Assembly: GCA_950295325.1 (NCBI GenBank)
Contig: OX485804.1
Coordinates: 30,316,001 to 30,380,000 of the forward strand
Source: Polytrichum commune
Lineage: Eukaryota; Streptophyta; Polytrichopsida; Polytrichales; Polytrichaceae
Length of the DNA stretch: 64,000 nt
Direction of reading: 5' to 3'
Shown: piece after piece, positions 33,047-45,980 of the stretch
Layout: the number at the start of each line of letters is the position of its first letter
How positions within the stretch are numbered: the stretch's first letter is position 1
Program-made: the position numbers and the translations under genes
Notes under the pieces: model-generated
The model's input: only the letters and a program-made list of their open reading frames with translations
Database searches by the model: none
Told to the model about the DNA's origin: nothing

Positions 33047-33377
33047 CTACACAAAATATGATATTTAGTGTTTGATACACTAAGTACGAATGCATACACT
33101 AAATATCAATAACTCTATGAAAGTAAGTAACATTAAATGTAAACTCAAACACTAAATATCATCTATGGTAGTATGTGGAAGTTACATGTTTGAATTTAGT
33201 GTTAGTAAGGATATGAAAAAAAGGGGATATAATAAGGGAGGTGGCAGTAGGGAAGGTAGTGGCTGGCACATTTATGTCTAACACTAATTATCAAATAATT
33301 GAAAATTAGTGTTGAACATGGTAGGGTGGTAACAACACTAACTCTAATCGACACACTAGATATCATATTTTGTGTAG
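33047..33377. mobile_element. 331-bp MITE with 25-bp TIRs (family M4)
   Basis: Starts CTACACAAAATATGATAT and ends with ATATCATATTTTGTGTAG; 24 of the first 25 positions match. The interior repeats the ACACTAAATATCA motif several times in both orientations. The outer CTACAC and the TTTAGTGT box link it to the M1 family. A poly(C) run abuts the left end (33032-33043). No coding frame. Confidence 0.85.
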
Positions 33378-33730
33378 CCCACTTTGCCCTAGGATATGAC
33401 ACATGCGATTAGCTAGTACAAGATGCATGGTTAGTGAATCCCAATCGAGTGTTGAGGCCAAAACGTCTATCCTCGTGCTTTTTGGAGCTCCTATTAACTT
33501 CTTATTCATTATCAAAGTGAAGATCCTCGTGCTAGTCAATTGGTCGTATCGGTCGTCTTCATTATGTGGACTGTTGAGAATGGTTATCATACTTTTTTTG
33601 CACACAATTCAATCTCTTCAAAACATTCGTATGATTTTGAAGAATGTTCAGTTATTTGAACAACAGCAAATCACGTACCACTTGAATAGAGGTGTTTGAT
33701 TAAGACAAGTGACCAAATTACATGCATCTA
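33378..33730. repeat. dispersed repeat family D4, copy 1
   Basis: Shares with 37610-37790, 54480-54690, 56350-56560 and 57085-57330 a TATGA.ACA..CGATT block, a GCAAATCCAAAT-like block (GTGAATCCCAATC here), TTATTCATTATCAAAGTGAA and GATCCTCGTGCT. The 98-aa open frame here is within the repeat. Confidence 0.55.
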
Positions 33731-33945
33731 TCTTTACACTGGTAAGTGCAATTAGGTTAAGTTTGCAAGTAGGTTGTCTCTTTTGCCCGGGTAAAAAACA
33801 TATGATAAAAAGTTATAAAATTTATTCTTCTGTATAGAAAATGATGAAGAAATATTTTATTCTTGTGGTAGTGAATTATCAAGACGGTGTGGAGTGTCAA
33901 TAAAATTAGCGTAGGGCAACCTAATTGCACACATCAGTGGAATGT
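33731..33945. repeat. dispersed repeat family D3, copy 2
   Basis: Carries GTGCAATTAGGTTAAG at its start and TTAGCGTAGGGCAACCTAAT near its end, as in the copies at 26440 and 52115. Not coding. Confidence 0.5.
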
Positions 33946-34489
33946 TTATAAGGCCATGTTTCCATGTGTTGTGCCGGCCAAGTTGGTGAAGTTTATCATA
34001 TGACAGAAAATTGACCCCGTTTATGGGGAAGTGTGCTTCATTTTTACCATGACAACAAGAATAGGTGACTAGGTAGTCCTATAAAGAAGATGAAGTTTGA
34101 GGAGGAAGATTATGTTTGGTTCCTAACACCTATTAAGGGGGTGATAATAAAAACTTGCCCCCCATAGGTGTAATGTTGTATCATGCCAATTTAAGTGCAT
34201 TAGACTAATACAGGGTATTCAACCCGAATTAAGGAATTAATTTGGCTTAAACATCACTTTCTAGAATCTACAATAGTGATTAGCATTTTAACCCCTCCCC
34301 CCCCCCCCCCCGGTAGGTGTTGTGAACTTTCATCCTTGATCACCCCTTCATTAGAAAACCGTGAATTGACTTTGGATTGAACGGAAAAAAAAGATCGCAA
34401 CAAGTGCTCAACAATACCCACTTTGTGCACACCTATATAATTACATGTGAATATCACATGCTTGCGAAAGGGAAGAGCCCAAGCCCGGA

Positions 34490-37130
34490 TAGACTTACGA
34501 TTGTTGCCTTCGAAGCTTACTGGACTTTCATGAGCACAGATTTGAAGATTGTGGTGAATGAATCTCTTAAGCGTGACCGACTTCCAAATTGAGTTACATG
34601 GGGACTTGTTGCATTTTTGTTTAAAGAAGGAGATATGGTGAAGTTGACAACATGGATGCCTATCACTTTGCACCATATTACCTACAAAGATTTTTGCTAA
34701 AGCTCTACAAAGGCGTCTTCAACCTTTGTTGGTGAAGATAATTGACAATGACCAAAGTGCTTTCCTCCCTCTCACATTCATCCTAAACAACATGTTCCTT
34801 ACACATGAGTCAATCCAATGGGCTAAGGAGTAGCTTTTAGATTACAAAAACGAGTCCATCACGGTTCCCCATTAGCCCCTTACATATTTATTATAGTTGC
34901 ATAAGCATTGCATGTTTTAGTAAAACAATGTGGTAAGGATTGGCCTTATTAAAGGCATGTGCCTTCCTTAATGCCTTACCCAACAAATAACTAACCAATA
35001 TGCTAACAATACTTTCATTTACTATGAGAGTATAAGAGGCTAGCATGGATAAACTTGTAGGGATTATCTAGAATTTTGGGTTTGCCTCTAGCTTGGGAAT
35101 GAACTGGCACAAAAATATGATGTACTGGTGAGGTTGTGGACTCAACCTATTTGGTTAGAGGAACATCAATGGAAATGGGTTGCCACCAAAGATTTGTCCA
35201 AGCTTCTTGACACTATTTTTGGCTTGAATCTCAAGCTACAAGATGTTGACCAATTTCTCGTGGATAGGATCAAGGCCAAACTCAAGTATTGGAGCTCCAC
35301 ACACTTGTTGCTTGTTGGCAAAACGCTCATTGTGAATATGGTGTTGATGTCATCCCTTTCGTATTTCATTGCGGTTTGGGTTGGTTTGAAGAAATTTTGA
35401 AAAAACCAAGGTTTTGTTGCGTAATTAATTATGGTCGGGGTATGAGAACATTGCAAAAACACGGGTGAGTTGGGATGATTGTGCCATGCTAAAGAAAGTT
35501 GGAGATCCTAGCCAGTTACTTCCCTTGAGGATGCACTACAAGCACTCACGAGTAAGTGGATCATTCAAGCACTTCTAGTTGGCCAATCCAATATGCAAAT
35601 CTCGATGAAATATTGCATCAAGCAAATCCAACCTTCTTATCATGATTCACAGGGCCCTACCTCTCTTTGGTTGTTCTATCCTAGCTTCTCTATCACAAGG
35701 TGGGTCGAAAGTTTGTCGTCATATTGGTTAATTGTAGAAGGTGATGGCACACATGGTGACTTTTCTTTCTCCATCCTGCTTGGAGGATATGTTACAACTT
35801 CGCGCCTGGTGGCAGACTGAATACGGAGGATTTTACTTCGGCATTACCATGGATAGGGGCTTCGTACTTTATAGTAAAGGTTTAGATACTTCCGGGATAT
35901 TTGTTATATGGGAATGAGTGATTTTTTAGCGTCGGAGGAAGTGTGCACCAAATTCTCCTTTCCAAATATTTATTACAATTTTTGGGTCAAATTACTTGAA
36001 CATTATGGTTTGTTTGTGATAGGATGATTAGCCAATAGGGAGTGCATCCCACTTCACATGAATGGGTTGGTTTGTACAGAATCAAGAGGATGAGTTGTTG
36101 GAATGGGTGGTTAGTGCAAGTTCTTTTAAGAAATTTGGTTTCAGGCCAGTCTAATATAGTGTTACATTAATGGGTACTTTCCCTAAATCCATTGTTGGGT
36201 CGCAATTTTTTACCCTTAGTGAAGTTAAACCATATGCTAGGGATGTGGAACCCCCCACATCATTCTCGGGTTGGATGTCATGAGTTAGGGTGGACATACT
36301 TTCACATGGCAACACTTATATCCAATTCAACGTACTCTTTGGAAAATTGGATCAATTTTTCTTTGACTAAGTGAGGTGATGGTGGCATGAGATTACTCCC
36401 TTCCTAGCATATTCGGCCAAGTTTGGGAGGAAATGGATAGGTATTCAAGAGACTCTTAAAAACCCAATCCCCGACAAATGGAGGAATGGAATTCCTCCCT
36501 CCACCTCTCCAAATTGGAGGATTGTTTGGCATAAGCACACAACACATAACTAAACGACCTTCCTATGGTTGAACATTCACAAGACATTAGCAGTGAATGA
36601 CTGGTGTGGACAAATCTCGGCATAGATTGATACGAGTTGCCCCCATTGTGGCTTGGCAGTTGTGGAGTCGGTGGAGCATAGATTGTTCAATTACCCTTTG
36701 GCTCAACAAGTGTGGCGCTATGTGGCTAACATCATTTGGGCAACTCTTTGCTAAAAGAGGTGACCTGGACATTCGGAAATCTTTTTCCACAATGCAGTGC
36801 CTCTTTGATCAACCTCTTAGCAAATCATTGGAACCTTTTAGTCGTATTTGGTTCTTCTTGAGGAGTAGTCTTCCGTGAATTATTTAGTGTCAATGGAATG
36901 ATATAGTGTTTAATGCTCTTCATTGGCCGGTGGAGAAAACACACCAAATTATGTGGGATTCCTTACTTGACTTTGGTAGACTTGAATGGCAATGGACTGT
37001 CATGGATTCGGGAAAAACACCGGGTGTTGCTTATGAGGATGTTATCAAAGAATTTGACTATGTTTGGTGTGTCAAAGGTCTTATTGCTATTCATAACGAT
37101 TTATTGGCTACTTAAAAAGTTAGACCCCGG
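34490..37130 (+). pseudogene. decayed LINE (non-LTR retrotransposon) ORF2
   Basis: In successive plus frames I read an RT fragment (VTWGLVAFLFKEGDMVKLT near 34590, then HHGSPLAPYIFI at 34855-34890, the conserved GxPLAPYLF region of plant LINE RTs), DRIKAKLKYWSSTHLLLVGK (35264-35323), a zinc-binding tail CPHCGLAVVESVEH (36638-36679) of the zf-RVT type, and FNALHWPVEKTHQ (36909-36947). Many stops and shifts, and the region before the YADD box is missing or scrambled, so it is dead. A 15-nt C run at 34297-34311 lies upstream. The 5' end may extend left of 34490, and I cannot place the 3' end beyond about 37130-37250. Confidence 0.75.
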
Positions 37131-38099
37131 ATGGGGTATTTCTTAAGTCCCCTCATTTGCTCTATATCAAACAAGGTGGTTGTACTTTTCATTTTACAAT
37201 CGAATTCGCTTTCAATTTGTGCCAAGAAGAAGGGAAAAATAAAGAAAAAAACCCTTTCGAAAATCCATCACAAATGGCCATTTTGTTGTGTTGACCTCGG
37301 GCTTATGGTGTTGGATTTGCACAGGAGTTCCTAATTGGATGGGTTTTTAGGGAGTTTATTTCACATCATTGAAGCCAAACCTCTTAGAAGTAACCGATGA
37401 AGGCACGGCTACCTAACAAGTTACTACTACAAGGAGTCGACCAATCCTTATATTCTTGTCGTTCATGCAGTCAATGTCCTTACATATATGGCACCCAAGC
37501 CACATGGGAACAGCAAAAGGTACTCCCTACCTAAAAAGTTGGACTTCGAAGGCCATATGTGCATGTCTTGGAATGTAAGTCAAGGTCGATTGGCCTTAAA
37601 CGGTTACGTTTTCCGACTAGCCCACTTCTCTTGGGACATGAAACACATGATTACTACGAGATAGTTGGCAGATCCAAATAGAGGTCATGGTCACTTTCCC
37701 TAAATTTCGGAGCTCATATGCATATCTTATTTCTTATCAAAGTGAAGATTCTTGTGCTCCTTAACACTAGGATAAATTTGGTCCCCATATTGTTTGAAAC
37801 GATTGAAACCGACCTATGTGGCGGTCATTTTGTAACTGAATAAATTGTGGTTTCAGCTAAGTATAGTGAAATTGGACACGTTGTAGCATACAGATCCCAT
37901 GTTGTTTTTCTCCCAAGCAAGGTTGCATTCAATCTTTTTTGGGATATGGTATATGTTTTGTTTGGGGACATGTGTCTGGCTTGCTACCTTCGGTAGCCAA
38001 GCTAACCATTCCCAAGCCTACTACATGCATTTGCATGATTCTCCCCAAAAAACATGCACATTGAAGCTATTGCGTAAATCGGTTGTGTGACCATTGCCA
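37131..38099. other. intergenic with a D4 repeat copy
   Basis: 37610-37790 matches the D4 dispersed family (ATGAAACACATGATTA, TTCTTATCAAAGTGAAGATT). An A-rich stretch at 37220-37260 may be the LINE tail. No gene is seen. Confidence 0.45.
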
Positions 38100-39110
38100 T
38101 GTCATTTGCTTTGTCAGATGGGCATTTTATTTGTTTGGTTACCAATTGCACGTCATTTGGGTCCATGGTGACGCTCGGGCACAAATGTAGGCTATCATCG
38201 GTGGTTCCTCAAATGGGTTCTCACCCTATGTCGAGTTACCATTTGGAGACACGGTTGGCTACTGTAACCACTTCAATAAGCTCGTTAGCTACCACCAGTA
38301 GGTCGTTGTTGGTTGGCAACTGCACATGCAACTACCATTTGGCATTGTGGTAAAGCTACGTTTGCCACGTCATTGTGATTATAGGCTACCATTGGTAGCT
38401 CTTTGGAAGTTTTGCCACCGTGAATGCATCTACCAATTTGCATTGTGGTGGGATGCTAGTGCCACTGCCGGTGGCTTGACAAGTGGTTTACTATTGCCCT
38501 TGAGCTACCATTTTGCAAGGTGGTAGCCATCCAATGCCATGCTATCCTAGTGGTCGACTACTCTTGGTAGCTTGATATGTGGTGTTCACGAGGTTGTTGA
38601 ATGCCATAGCGAGCTCTTGTTTAGTGGGTCTACCAAACGTGGAGATACCGTTTCTCTTGTTGGTAGGCTGCCAACGCCACGTCATCTACGTGGTCAACTA
38701 CCTATTGTGGTTTGTGGATTGGTAGGTTTCATGGACAAGGGAACTACCATTGTGTTGGGTGGTAAGCTACCAATGCCACATCAAATGTGTGGTCGGCTAC
38801 ACATGGTAGTGCTACAAGTGGACACGTTGCTACCAAATTGTTGGGTAGTAGCCAACCACCATCAAAGTGTGTGAGGTGGATAACAACATGTGGAATTGCC
38901 TACCGTCAAGAAATATTTGCACTATTTCATAGGTTGGCTACTAGTGCCATGTAACTATTGTATATTGGTGGTTGGCCACCATGTAACTTGCATGGTGGGT
39001 TGGCTGCCAAATGTGTTTTGGCCAACGTTTTGTAAGATGAGGGGTTGCTAATTAACTACACATAGTCGCCTACCAAGCACATAATAGTTGTCCGTGGTAA
39101 CCGATTGTGT
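38100..39110. repeat. degenerate array of palindromic GGTAGC/GCTACC motifs
   Basis: About 1 kb in which TGGTAGGCTACCA-type palindromes, CTACCATTTGGCA, CAATGCCACGTCAT and GTGGTCGGCTAC recur every 30-130 bp without a fixed period. Chance open frames of 66-100 aa arise from the bias against stops. I know of no named satellite of this type. Confidence 0.7.
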
Positions 39111-40082
39111 GGGATTTTGTTCATGTGGAGTTCGGAACTAGAAACTAGTAATACACCTACACACCATAAATTTAGATATGTATGACTACTCATTGCACAT
39201 GAACAATGAAAATAACATCTACGACGACAACCTTTAACTCACGAATAGTATGGACAGGGGCCCACATTTTGTTCATATGTACAACTTGCTTCATAATTTT
39301 AAAACTCCTCACTTGGGGTCTCGCACCTCGTCCACCACCGAACAATACCACCTTCCTTGAGCATGATGCATTCTAACTTGTCAACAAGTGGCATGCCATT
39401 GATCAACATCCTCATCCGGTGGGAAGAAAGCTTGTCGTAGGACATCCGGTGTTGGCCATTAACAACCATCAGAAGGAAATACGACAACCTTGTGCAACAT
39501 GATGGCAAAGAGAACCATGCCCAAAGATAGCAACTGCTAATGAGATTACATAGAAGGGGGGGGGGTATAATTAGGCCTCCCTCACTTATGTTGAGTCGCA
39601 TGCACGACAACATCAACAACGACCAGTAAAGAAAGAAAACAAAGAAGCAAACATGAGGTGATTGGGGTTGTCTTGTCCATGCATAGGAGGATGAACAATC
39701 TCATAGCCAAAGTGGTGTCAAAGAGTAGGGTTATGGAAATTCTATGAGGCTTTGTCTCCCAAGGTTGATTAGCTCATTTCCACCTGTTCATACCAACAAC
39801 TACAACACAAAGCATGCGACTAGTGCATTGAAGGCATTGTTGAAGGTCATATAATTTCTTGAAGGAGTGACTATCTATGCAAAAGATTGTAGTGCAAAAT
39901 GGAAGGAATGACATCTTATGACCTACATTCATGCGCCACTCCGATCCCCAACATTCGAAAATGGGTTGGAATGTTGATTTTGGGACAACTCGGATACAAC
40001 TTGAAGAACCTTTGCCGCATGAAATCCAAGTGAATGGGTTTGGCTTTTAAGAATAATGTTGGTTGTCATTTTGAGGAACAAC
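39111..40082. other. intergenic, no gene supported
   Basis: A minus frame at 39619-39299 (106 aa) has no domain. A G run sits at 39556-39565. Nothing else is recognisable. Confidence 0.4.
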
Positions 40083-40242
40083 CACTAGTAGAAAACTATG
40101 CCTCAAAAAGTAGGAGCTGAAATCGGCTGCGGTTCTTTTGACCAACCTGATCTATAGTCGGTAAATGATTGCAATTTCAAAAAACTTGGGGCGTGTACCT
40201 TTCCAACGGTATATTTTAGTATAGTTTCCCATACTACTAGTG
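40083..40242. mobile_element. 160-bp mini-CACTA element with AAC duplication
   Basis: Starts CACTAGTAGAAAACTAT and ends CTACTAGTG; inverted, the right end reads CACTAGTAG, then after a 4-base gap the same AAACTAT. Both flanks are AAC, the 3-bp target duplication expected of CACTA elements. Too short for any gene, so it is a MITE-sized derivative. Confidence 0.7.
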
Positions 40243-43200
40243 AACCTTTATTTCATCCCATAATCGATTTTTCGTCATCATAATGTTTATTGACACTAGT
40301 GAGAAAAATATTTGATGGTCAATTTCAATAGGTGAAGCATTTTGCAACATTTTTTTTTCCATGTTTGCGTAAGAAGCCCACATGTCCAACAATTGTGGAT
40401 CATTTTTAGACATCCTACATTGGATTCTAGATTGCTAACCCAGATGCCATTCGCCTGTGAGTTTCATTGCCCCTCCAATTGACCCCAAACTGAAGCTTTA
40501 GCCTTGTTCCATGGTTGATTCGATTTTTATCCTCCTCGCATCCTTCAAGTGTACAATAAACCCACTGCTTCTTAATTAAGCAAAAGGGGGTAAGCAAGGC
40601 TTGAGATAATTTGGCAAACTATGCAGATCGCAATAACAAGGACTTTGGGTAGGCCCAAAAGGCTATTGTCCAACTTCGTGCTTAGGTCGAGACAACTCAA
40701 CCACCCGCAAACCTATCCAAACAATTGGTTGGGAAGGGCGTTGCCATCAAATAACTCTCTTGTGTCAACTTGTGACCAAGACAACCAAAACCACAACGAA
40801 AAAGACACAATTTCGACTCAAGATTGCCTCCGCTTTGTTGGAGAATCACAAGACCAACTTGAAATCTCCAAAGCTTTACCCCGCGTTGCTAAAAGAACCG
40901 GTTAGAGGATGCAATGTGGCATATCGGCGAGTTGGAGACCAACATGGAGCCATTACCAACCATGCCCCCTCATGGATGATGGATTTCCAAAGATGAAGTT
41001 ACTTCACAACGATCACCATATCCTCGAAGAGTCTACACCATGCCTCATTGGATTTGGCGTCTTATAAATAGACACAAAAAACCATTAAAATAATGAGAGT
41101 GGCGCACATAAATTAAGCATTCCAAAAATGTTCAGGACGTGTCTCGACGACAAGTCTGCACAGTTCAACATGTAGTTCGCGCTCTTGACAATTGTCTTTG
41201 TTGATCAGAGCCTTCTCACTATCAACACGATAAAACGTGCCACACACATAATGCCATATGAAAACATACTCTAGTTGTCCAATTTTGAGCATTTTCCAAC
41301 CATTTCTTGAAAAATGCCTATTTTAAATGCCCGGGGGGCACGGCGCGCATAAATTGAGCTAATGTATTTATTTGATTCAAACGCCTAATTCTATGAGGCC
41401 TGGTCTACACACACATTTCAAGAGTATGAAGCCATAGCATCAACCCCCAACAATCACGCATCAGGACTGCGTTGACACCACCCGAGACAATAAAGTGGAT
41501 GCCGTAATCGGACTTAGCATTCTCGTCATCACCAAAATCTTCACCAATTTTCCAAACAATTACCAAACCTTTCAGTTTTTTAATACCGAAAGAAGCTATA
41601 AAAGTTGAAAGTTGATCAAGTCATTGCCGTTGAATTCCATGACTCCGACAACAAACGTGGAGATGACTTAGAGCATGCTCGTCTCGTTATTGGAGAGTAT
41701 TTCAATCACCAACGGGGATTTGCTGCAAATTTTTGCACAACAACGTTGATTACTTAACTTAATTTTTGCAAGCAACAAACAAACAAGGCATGACCTTTTT
41801 GATGTGTAAAAGCATGCATTAATTGTTGGATATCCTCACATATTGATGCATAACTTAGAGCTTTCGCAGCCGCAATCGCAGGTTTTCTTGACAATCAACC
41901 TTCACCAAGTCAAAATACCAATCCCTCTCACACTACGGATCGATTACAAGCAGAAAATGAACCATTATTGAAACTTGTGGACACATGCAAATTTAGGAGG
42001 AATACTAAAATGTACCCGCTAACACCACCATGGCCAACTGAATAAGAGACCCATGGAGTTAGTATCACACTAGCTACAATAATCAAAAGTTTTTTTTTTT
42101 TTTTTTTTTTTTTCGGAGTCTCACCGTTTTCAAGAAGTATGGAGTGTGTATCTAGGAAAAACACGGGGCTTCTTGTTGTGGTAAAAATCTTGCCCCAATA
42201 ATGTCTCCTTCTTGAGTATTATTCACCAAGCGTTGCTTTTTTGATTCCTATATTCGTCTCTAGTTTCACCTAATAAACTTTCGGGCCATGTAGCTCTTGA
42301 TTTATTTATTGTTCATTCACATAACTTTACATGATGATTTACTGTCTTATCAAAAAATCACATATCAAATTTCACGACTAGATGAACTTTGTACAACTTG
42401 TGGTGAATTTTTTTTTTGAACTCACTTTGTAAGACTAACACTTCCTCAAATATTCGGTTGCACTCACATTTATATCTTCGATCATATAACTCCTATGCAC
42501 TTAAGATTTTGACACAGTTTAGACAAGGCATCTCAGTAGCCACCTTCCAAGTTTTGTTCTCACACTCACAACATTCACCGAGAACCAAGCTATTAATGCT
42601 ATGCCACTTAGTTGCTTTTATGTTTGGACCCCCTTCACTTCAAGATTCCAATACTCATTTTCTAGTTTTTTTTTAATAAAAAAAACATTCAAATTTACAT
42701 ATGAATAATGTACCTCACCAACAACACATTTCTAAAATCTCATATCAATACACCAAAACCAAGACCCAAATTTTTCCCTCTTTATAGATCAAGTGTAGAA
42801 AATACAACTATTGCCTCCACTCACTTTCATAAGTCACCTCAACACCCTCAAGCATTTTAAGCACTTAGAAGCACTTTAGAGAATATTCACACTTTCAAAA
42901 CCTTCTGACTCTTTAAACTTCGAGATTCAAATTCCACTCGAAAGACTAAGCACCCCAATCTCTCTTCTTTAAGTACATATCTCTTAGATTCTCGTGGCCA
43001 ATAAGAAGCCGTTGGGGTTAGGGCGTAAGGGAACCCTTGGCAAGTAGGGTTCCGCCACCGCCACTTAGCCCTAACTCACCTTAACCTAACCTTAATAATT
43101 AACCTGTATGAGCCCAAAATGAGTGCTCATATTGGTTTTATGTTTAAGATTTATTTAGAATTGCATTTGGAGTGTTATTGAAACAATCAAAAGTATAAAA

Positions 43201-43420
43201 AGAGTGAGGTTTGGTGTGGTTTATGTTTTAGGCCTTAAGCCTATTTTGTGTGGTTAAGTAGAAGCTTAGTGATATTAGGGAGTGTTGTGGTTAAGTGAGT
43301 AGTGGTTGATGAAGCAAGAGGAAGGTCCTTGGATTTAAATGTTTGAATTAGAACATGCTCTTGTTGGTTTAGAGGGTGAGGATTTAATGGATAGGATAAG
43401 GTCCTACTAAGTAGGAGAAG
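40243..43420. other. intergenic, AT-rich, no gene supported
   Basis: Open frames at 40621-40996 and 42416-42676 have no domain. A 24-nt T run lies at 42090-42113. An imperfect hairpin around GTTAGGGC...GCCCTAAC occurs at 43017-43073. I recognise no element. Confidence 0.4.
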
Positions 43421-43439
43421 GTTGAGGGGCTTGTGGTCT

Positions 43440-43520
43440 TGGGTGCCCTCTCCTCCTCCTCCTCCTCCTCTCCTCTCTTCATTCCTCTCCTCTCCTCCCC
43501 TCTCTCTCTCTCTCCTCTCT
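43440..43520. repeat. CTC/CT-rich low-complexity tract
   Basis: A run of CTC trimers followed by CT dinucleotides. It produces a Pro/Ser/Leu-rich chance frame of 62 aa. Confidence 0.85.
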
Positions 43521-43675
43521 AGGACTTTGGAGCTCTTAGAGCTAAAAAGAATGTGGGAATTAGGTAGGGGTTTAGTAGAACTAGTGGGCTTGTTTAAAGT
43601 AATTAGGTAGTGGGTTTGGTAGGATTAGGTAGATAGTTGGAGAGGTTTAGGCTGGGTTGCAGCCGGGGTTGCACT

Positions 43676-44123
43676 AATTACAGTCCGAGGCTGGTATTAA
43701 TTAGCAACTCCAGGGGTTACTCTGATTTACAGTCGAGGCTTACATTTGCAGTTCCAGGGGCCTATCTGATTTACAGTCGAGGCTTACATTTGCAGTTCTA
43801 GGGGCTACTCTGAATTACGGTCCAGGCTTACACAATTGCAGTTCCAGGGGCCTATCTGAATTACAGTCGAGGCTTACATTTGCAGTTCCAGGGGCCTATC
43901 TGATTTACAGTCGAGGCTTACATTTGCAGTTCCAGGGGCCTATCTGATTTATAGTCGAGGCTTACACATTTGCAGATATAGGGGTTACTTTGATTTACAG
44001 TCGAGGCTTACATTTGCAGTTCCAGGGGCCTATCTGATTTACAGTCGAGGCTTACATTTGCCGTTCCAAGGGCTACTCTGATTTACAGTCGAGGCTTACA
44101 TATTTGCAGTTCCAGGGGCTACT
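43676..44123. repeat. 44-bp minisatellite, about 10 units
   Basis: The unit is GATTTACAGTCGAGGCTTAC, then ATTTGCAGTTCCAGGGGCC, then TATCT. Central units are almost identical; outer ones vary (GGGGTTACTCT or GGGCTACTCT in place of GGGGCCTATCT). The period is 44-48 bp. No coding potential. Confidence 0.95.
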
Positions 44124-45980
44124 AAGGTTGAGTTTGGATGGCGGCTTCGAGGCTCAGTGCAATTCCTTGAGGGAATTAGGTAGAGGATTAAAGGGGGGCC
44201 AAGGTGATATAAAGTGGGGGGACCATGGTGCTACCTTAGGCTTGGGAATAGTGAGTTAATTAGGTTATTACTTCATATTAGTTTAGATAATTAATTCATT
44301 AGCAAGCTAGGAGAACGTTATGATTGTGATGATAGAGAAGAGCGTTTGTTAACGCTTGTAATATTATCGTGGAATGGATTGGTGTGCAATGATTGATGGG
44401 AATTGTAATGGAGTCTCACGAATTTGGTAAAATGGAGTATGGAAACATGAATGTGATACCCATTCCCTCACCCGGACTAGGACGCTTAAGGCTGGGTGGT
44501 TTGGCCTCACAACCTGCCCGGTCAAAAACTAAGACCAGCCCTCAACTAACCACAACTAATACGTAAACTAAAACAATAATTTCATTAACATCAATCTAGT
44601 AACATACTTAGAGACACAACTAACTCACAAGAATATAAAAGTTAAAACCATTAACCAGCTCATATCATGGCACCATTTTCTAGAAAACGTCAACAAGTTG
44701 TTTTTAATCATCCTATGTAGAATTAGAGACTATTAAAAGTTACAATTGTTGTGTACTTAGGCGTTCGCAATTAGCTATAGTCATGTATATTTTCCACTAC
44801 TTGTTCATTGTTATGTTGAAATAAAGACATAGGCTGCATATATGAGTGTGTTTTGGAGTTGGATGTTTTGATCGGTTGGTCTGACGATAAAAGTTCAAGT
44901 TCAAAGAGTTATGTTCAACTAAACCGAGTAACCTTGATTGATATTATGAATCCCATGTTGCTTGTTTCCGATACTGGTCTGATATTTATCAACAATCCTA
45001 GCATAATATAGGGCTTCAAAATGTAGGTTAGAGCTTGAATTGATATATTTAATCTTAGGAACATGGGTGCAAGCATGGTAAAGTGAACCAAAATAGTCTT
45101 TTGGTATACGTAATATTTTTGGTCAAAGTCCTAAAAGTAGTACTAAAGTGTTGTTTAAATTGGACCTTTTTCTTCATAATAATCTTTATCATTGTGTTAG
45201 ATACTCAAATGTAGAATATTTACTCAAGATCTTCAAATTTTATCATTAAAAGTGATGTTCAGAAACAAATGGTTGAATATGGTTTTGAGCGTAGACTTCA
45301 TGACCTTAAATATTTTAAAATTGGGTATTTTTCATATTCCTTGAAATCATTATGCACTCGAGGGCACCATCACAAAACATTGTAGAAACCATCAATTTAA
45401 GGAAATTTTATTTTATTTAAAACAAATTCTAGACAATTTGCTTGTTCAATTCACCTACTTGCACACCACTTGCACCGTCCACTAGAATATGTAGATTTTT
45501 TTGGGGATTGTGATTGTCAACATAATTTGCTTGGCATTGTAGATCATTTTTTTAAATGTTCATGAATATTTCTTTACAAAATTCAGATTTAGTATATATT
45601 TTTGAATCACTTTCACTTAATTAGACATGGATTAGGAGTTGTCCACTTATTGTGCTTACACCCACATATAAATGGAGTTTGGAAACTGCTTGGAAGCCGA
45701 GATATTGGTAGATTGGCACGTCTATATCTAGAGAGTCTCTGGTTAACACACCAAAGACAAAATATACCTCCTTGTGTCTCATATTAGGATATAATAAATA
45801 AAATTAAAATATCATTGGTGTTTTTATTTGCACCGACTTGAATGGGATCCCGTTCTTCCTTATTCTAATCCGTTTTACCATGTGAGAGGTAGGCATACTT
45901 CCTACCTTCTGGCGGTGGCATGCTTAAATAATACTTTCAAGGGGGGGGGGGGAGTGTTGTTTGTGAGTTTTTGATGAATT
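44124..45980. other. AT-rich intergenic, no gene seen
   Basis: There is no recognisable coding sequence or terminal-repeat element. A 12-nt G run at 45941-45952 lies at the 3' edge of the minus-strand LINE remnant. Confidence 0.45.
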
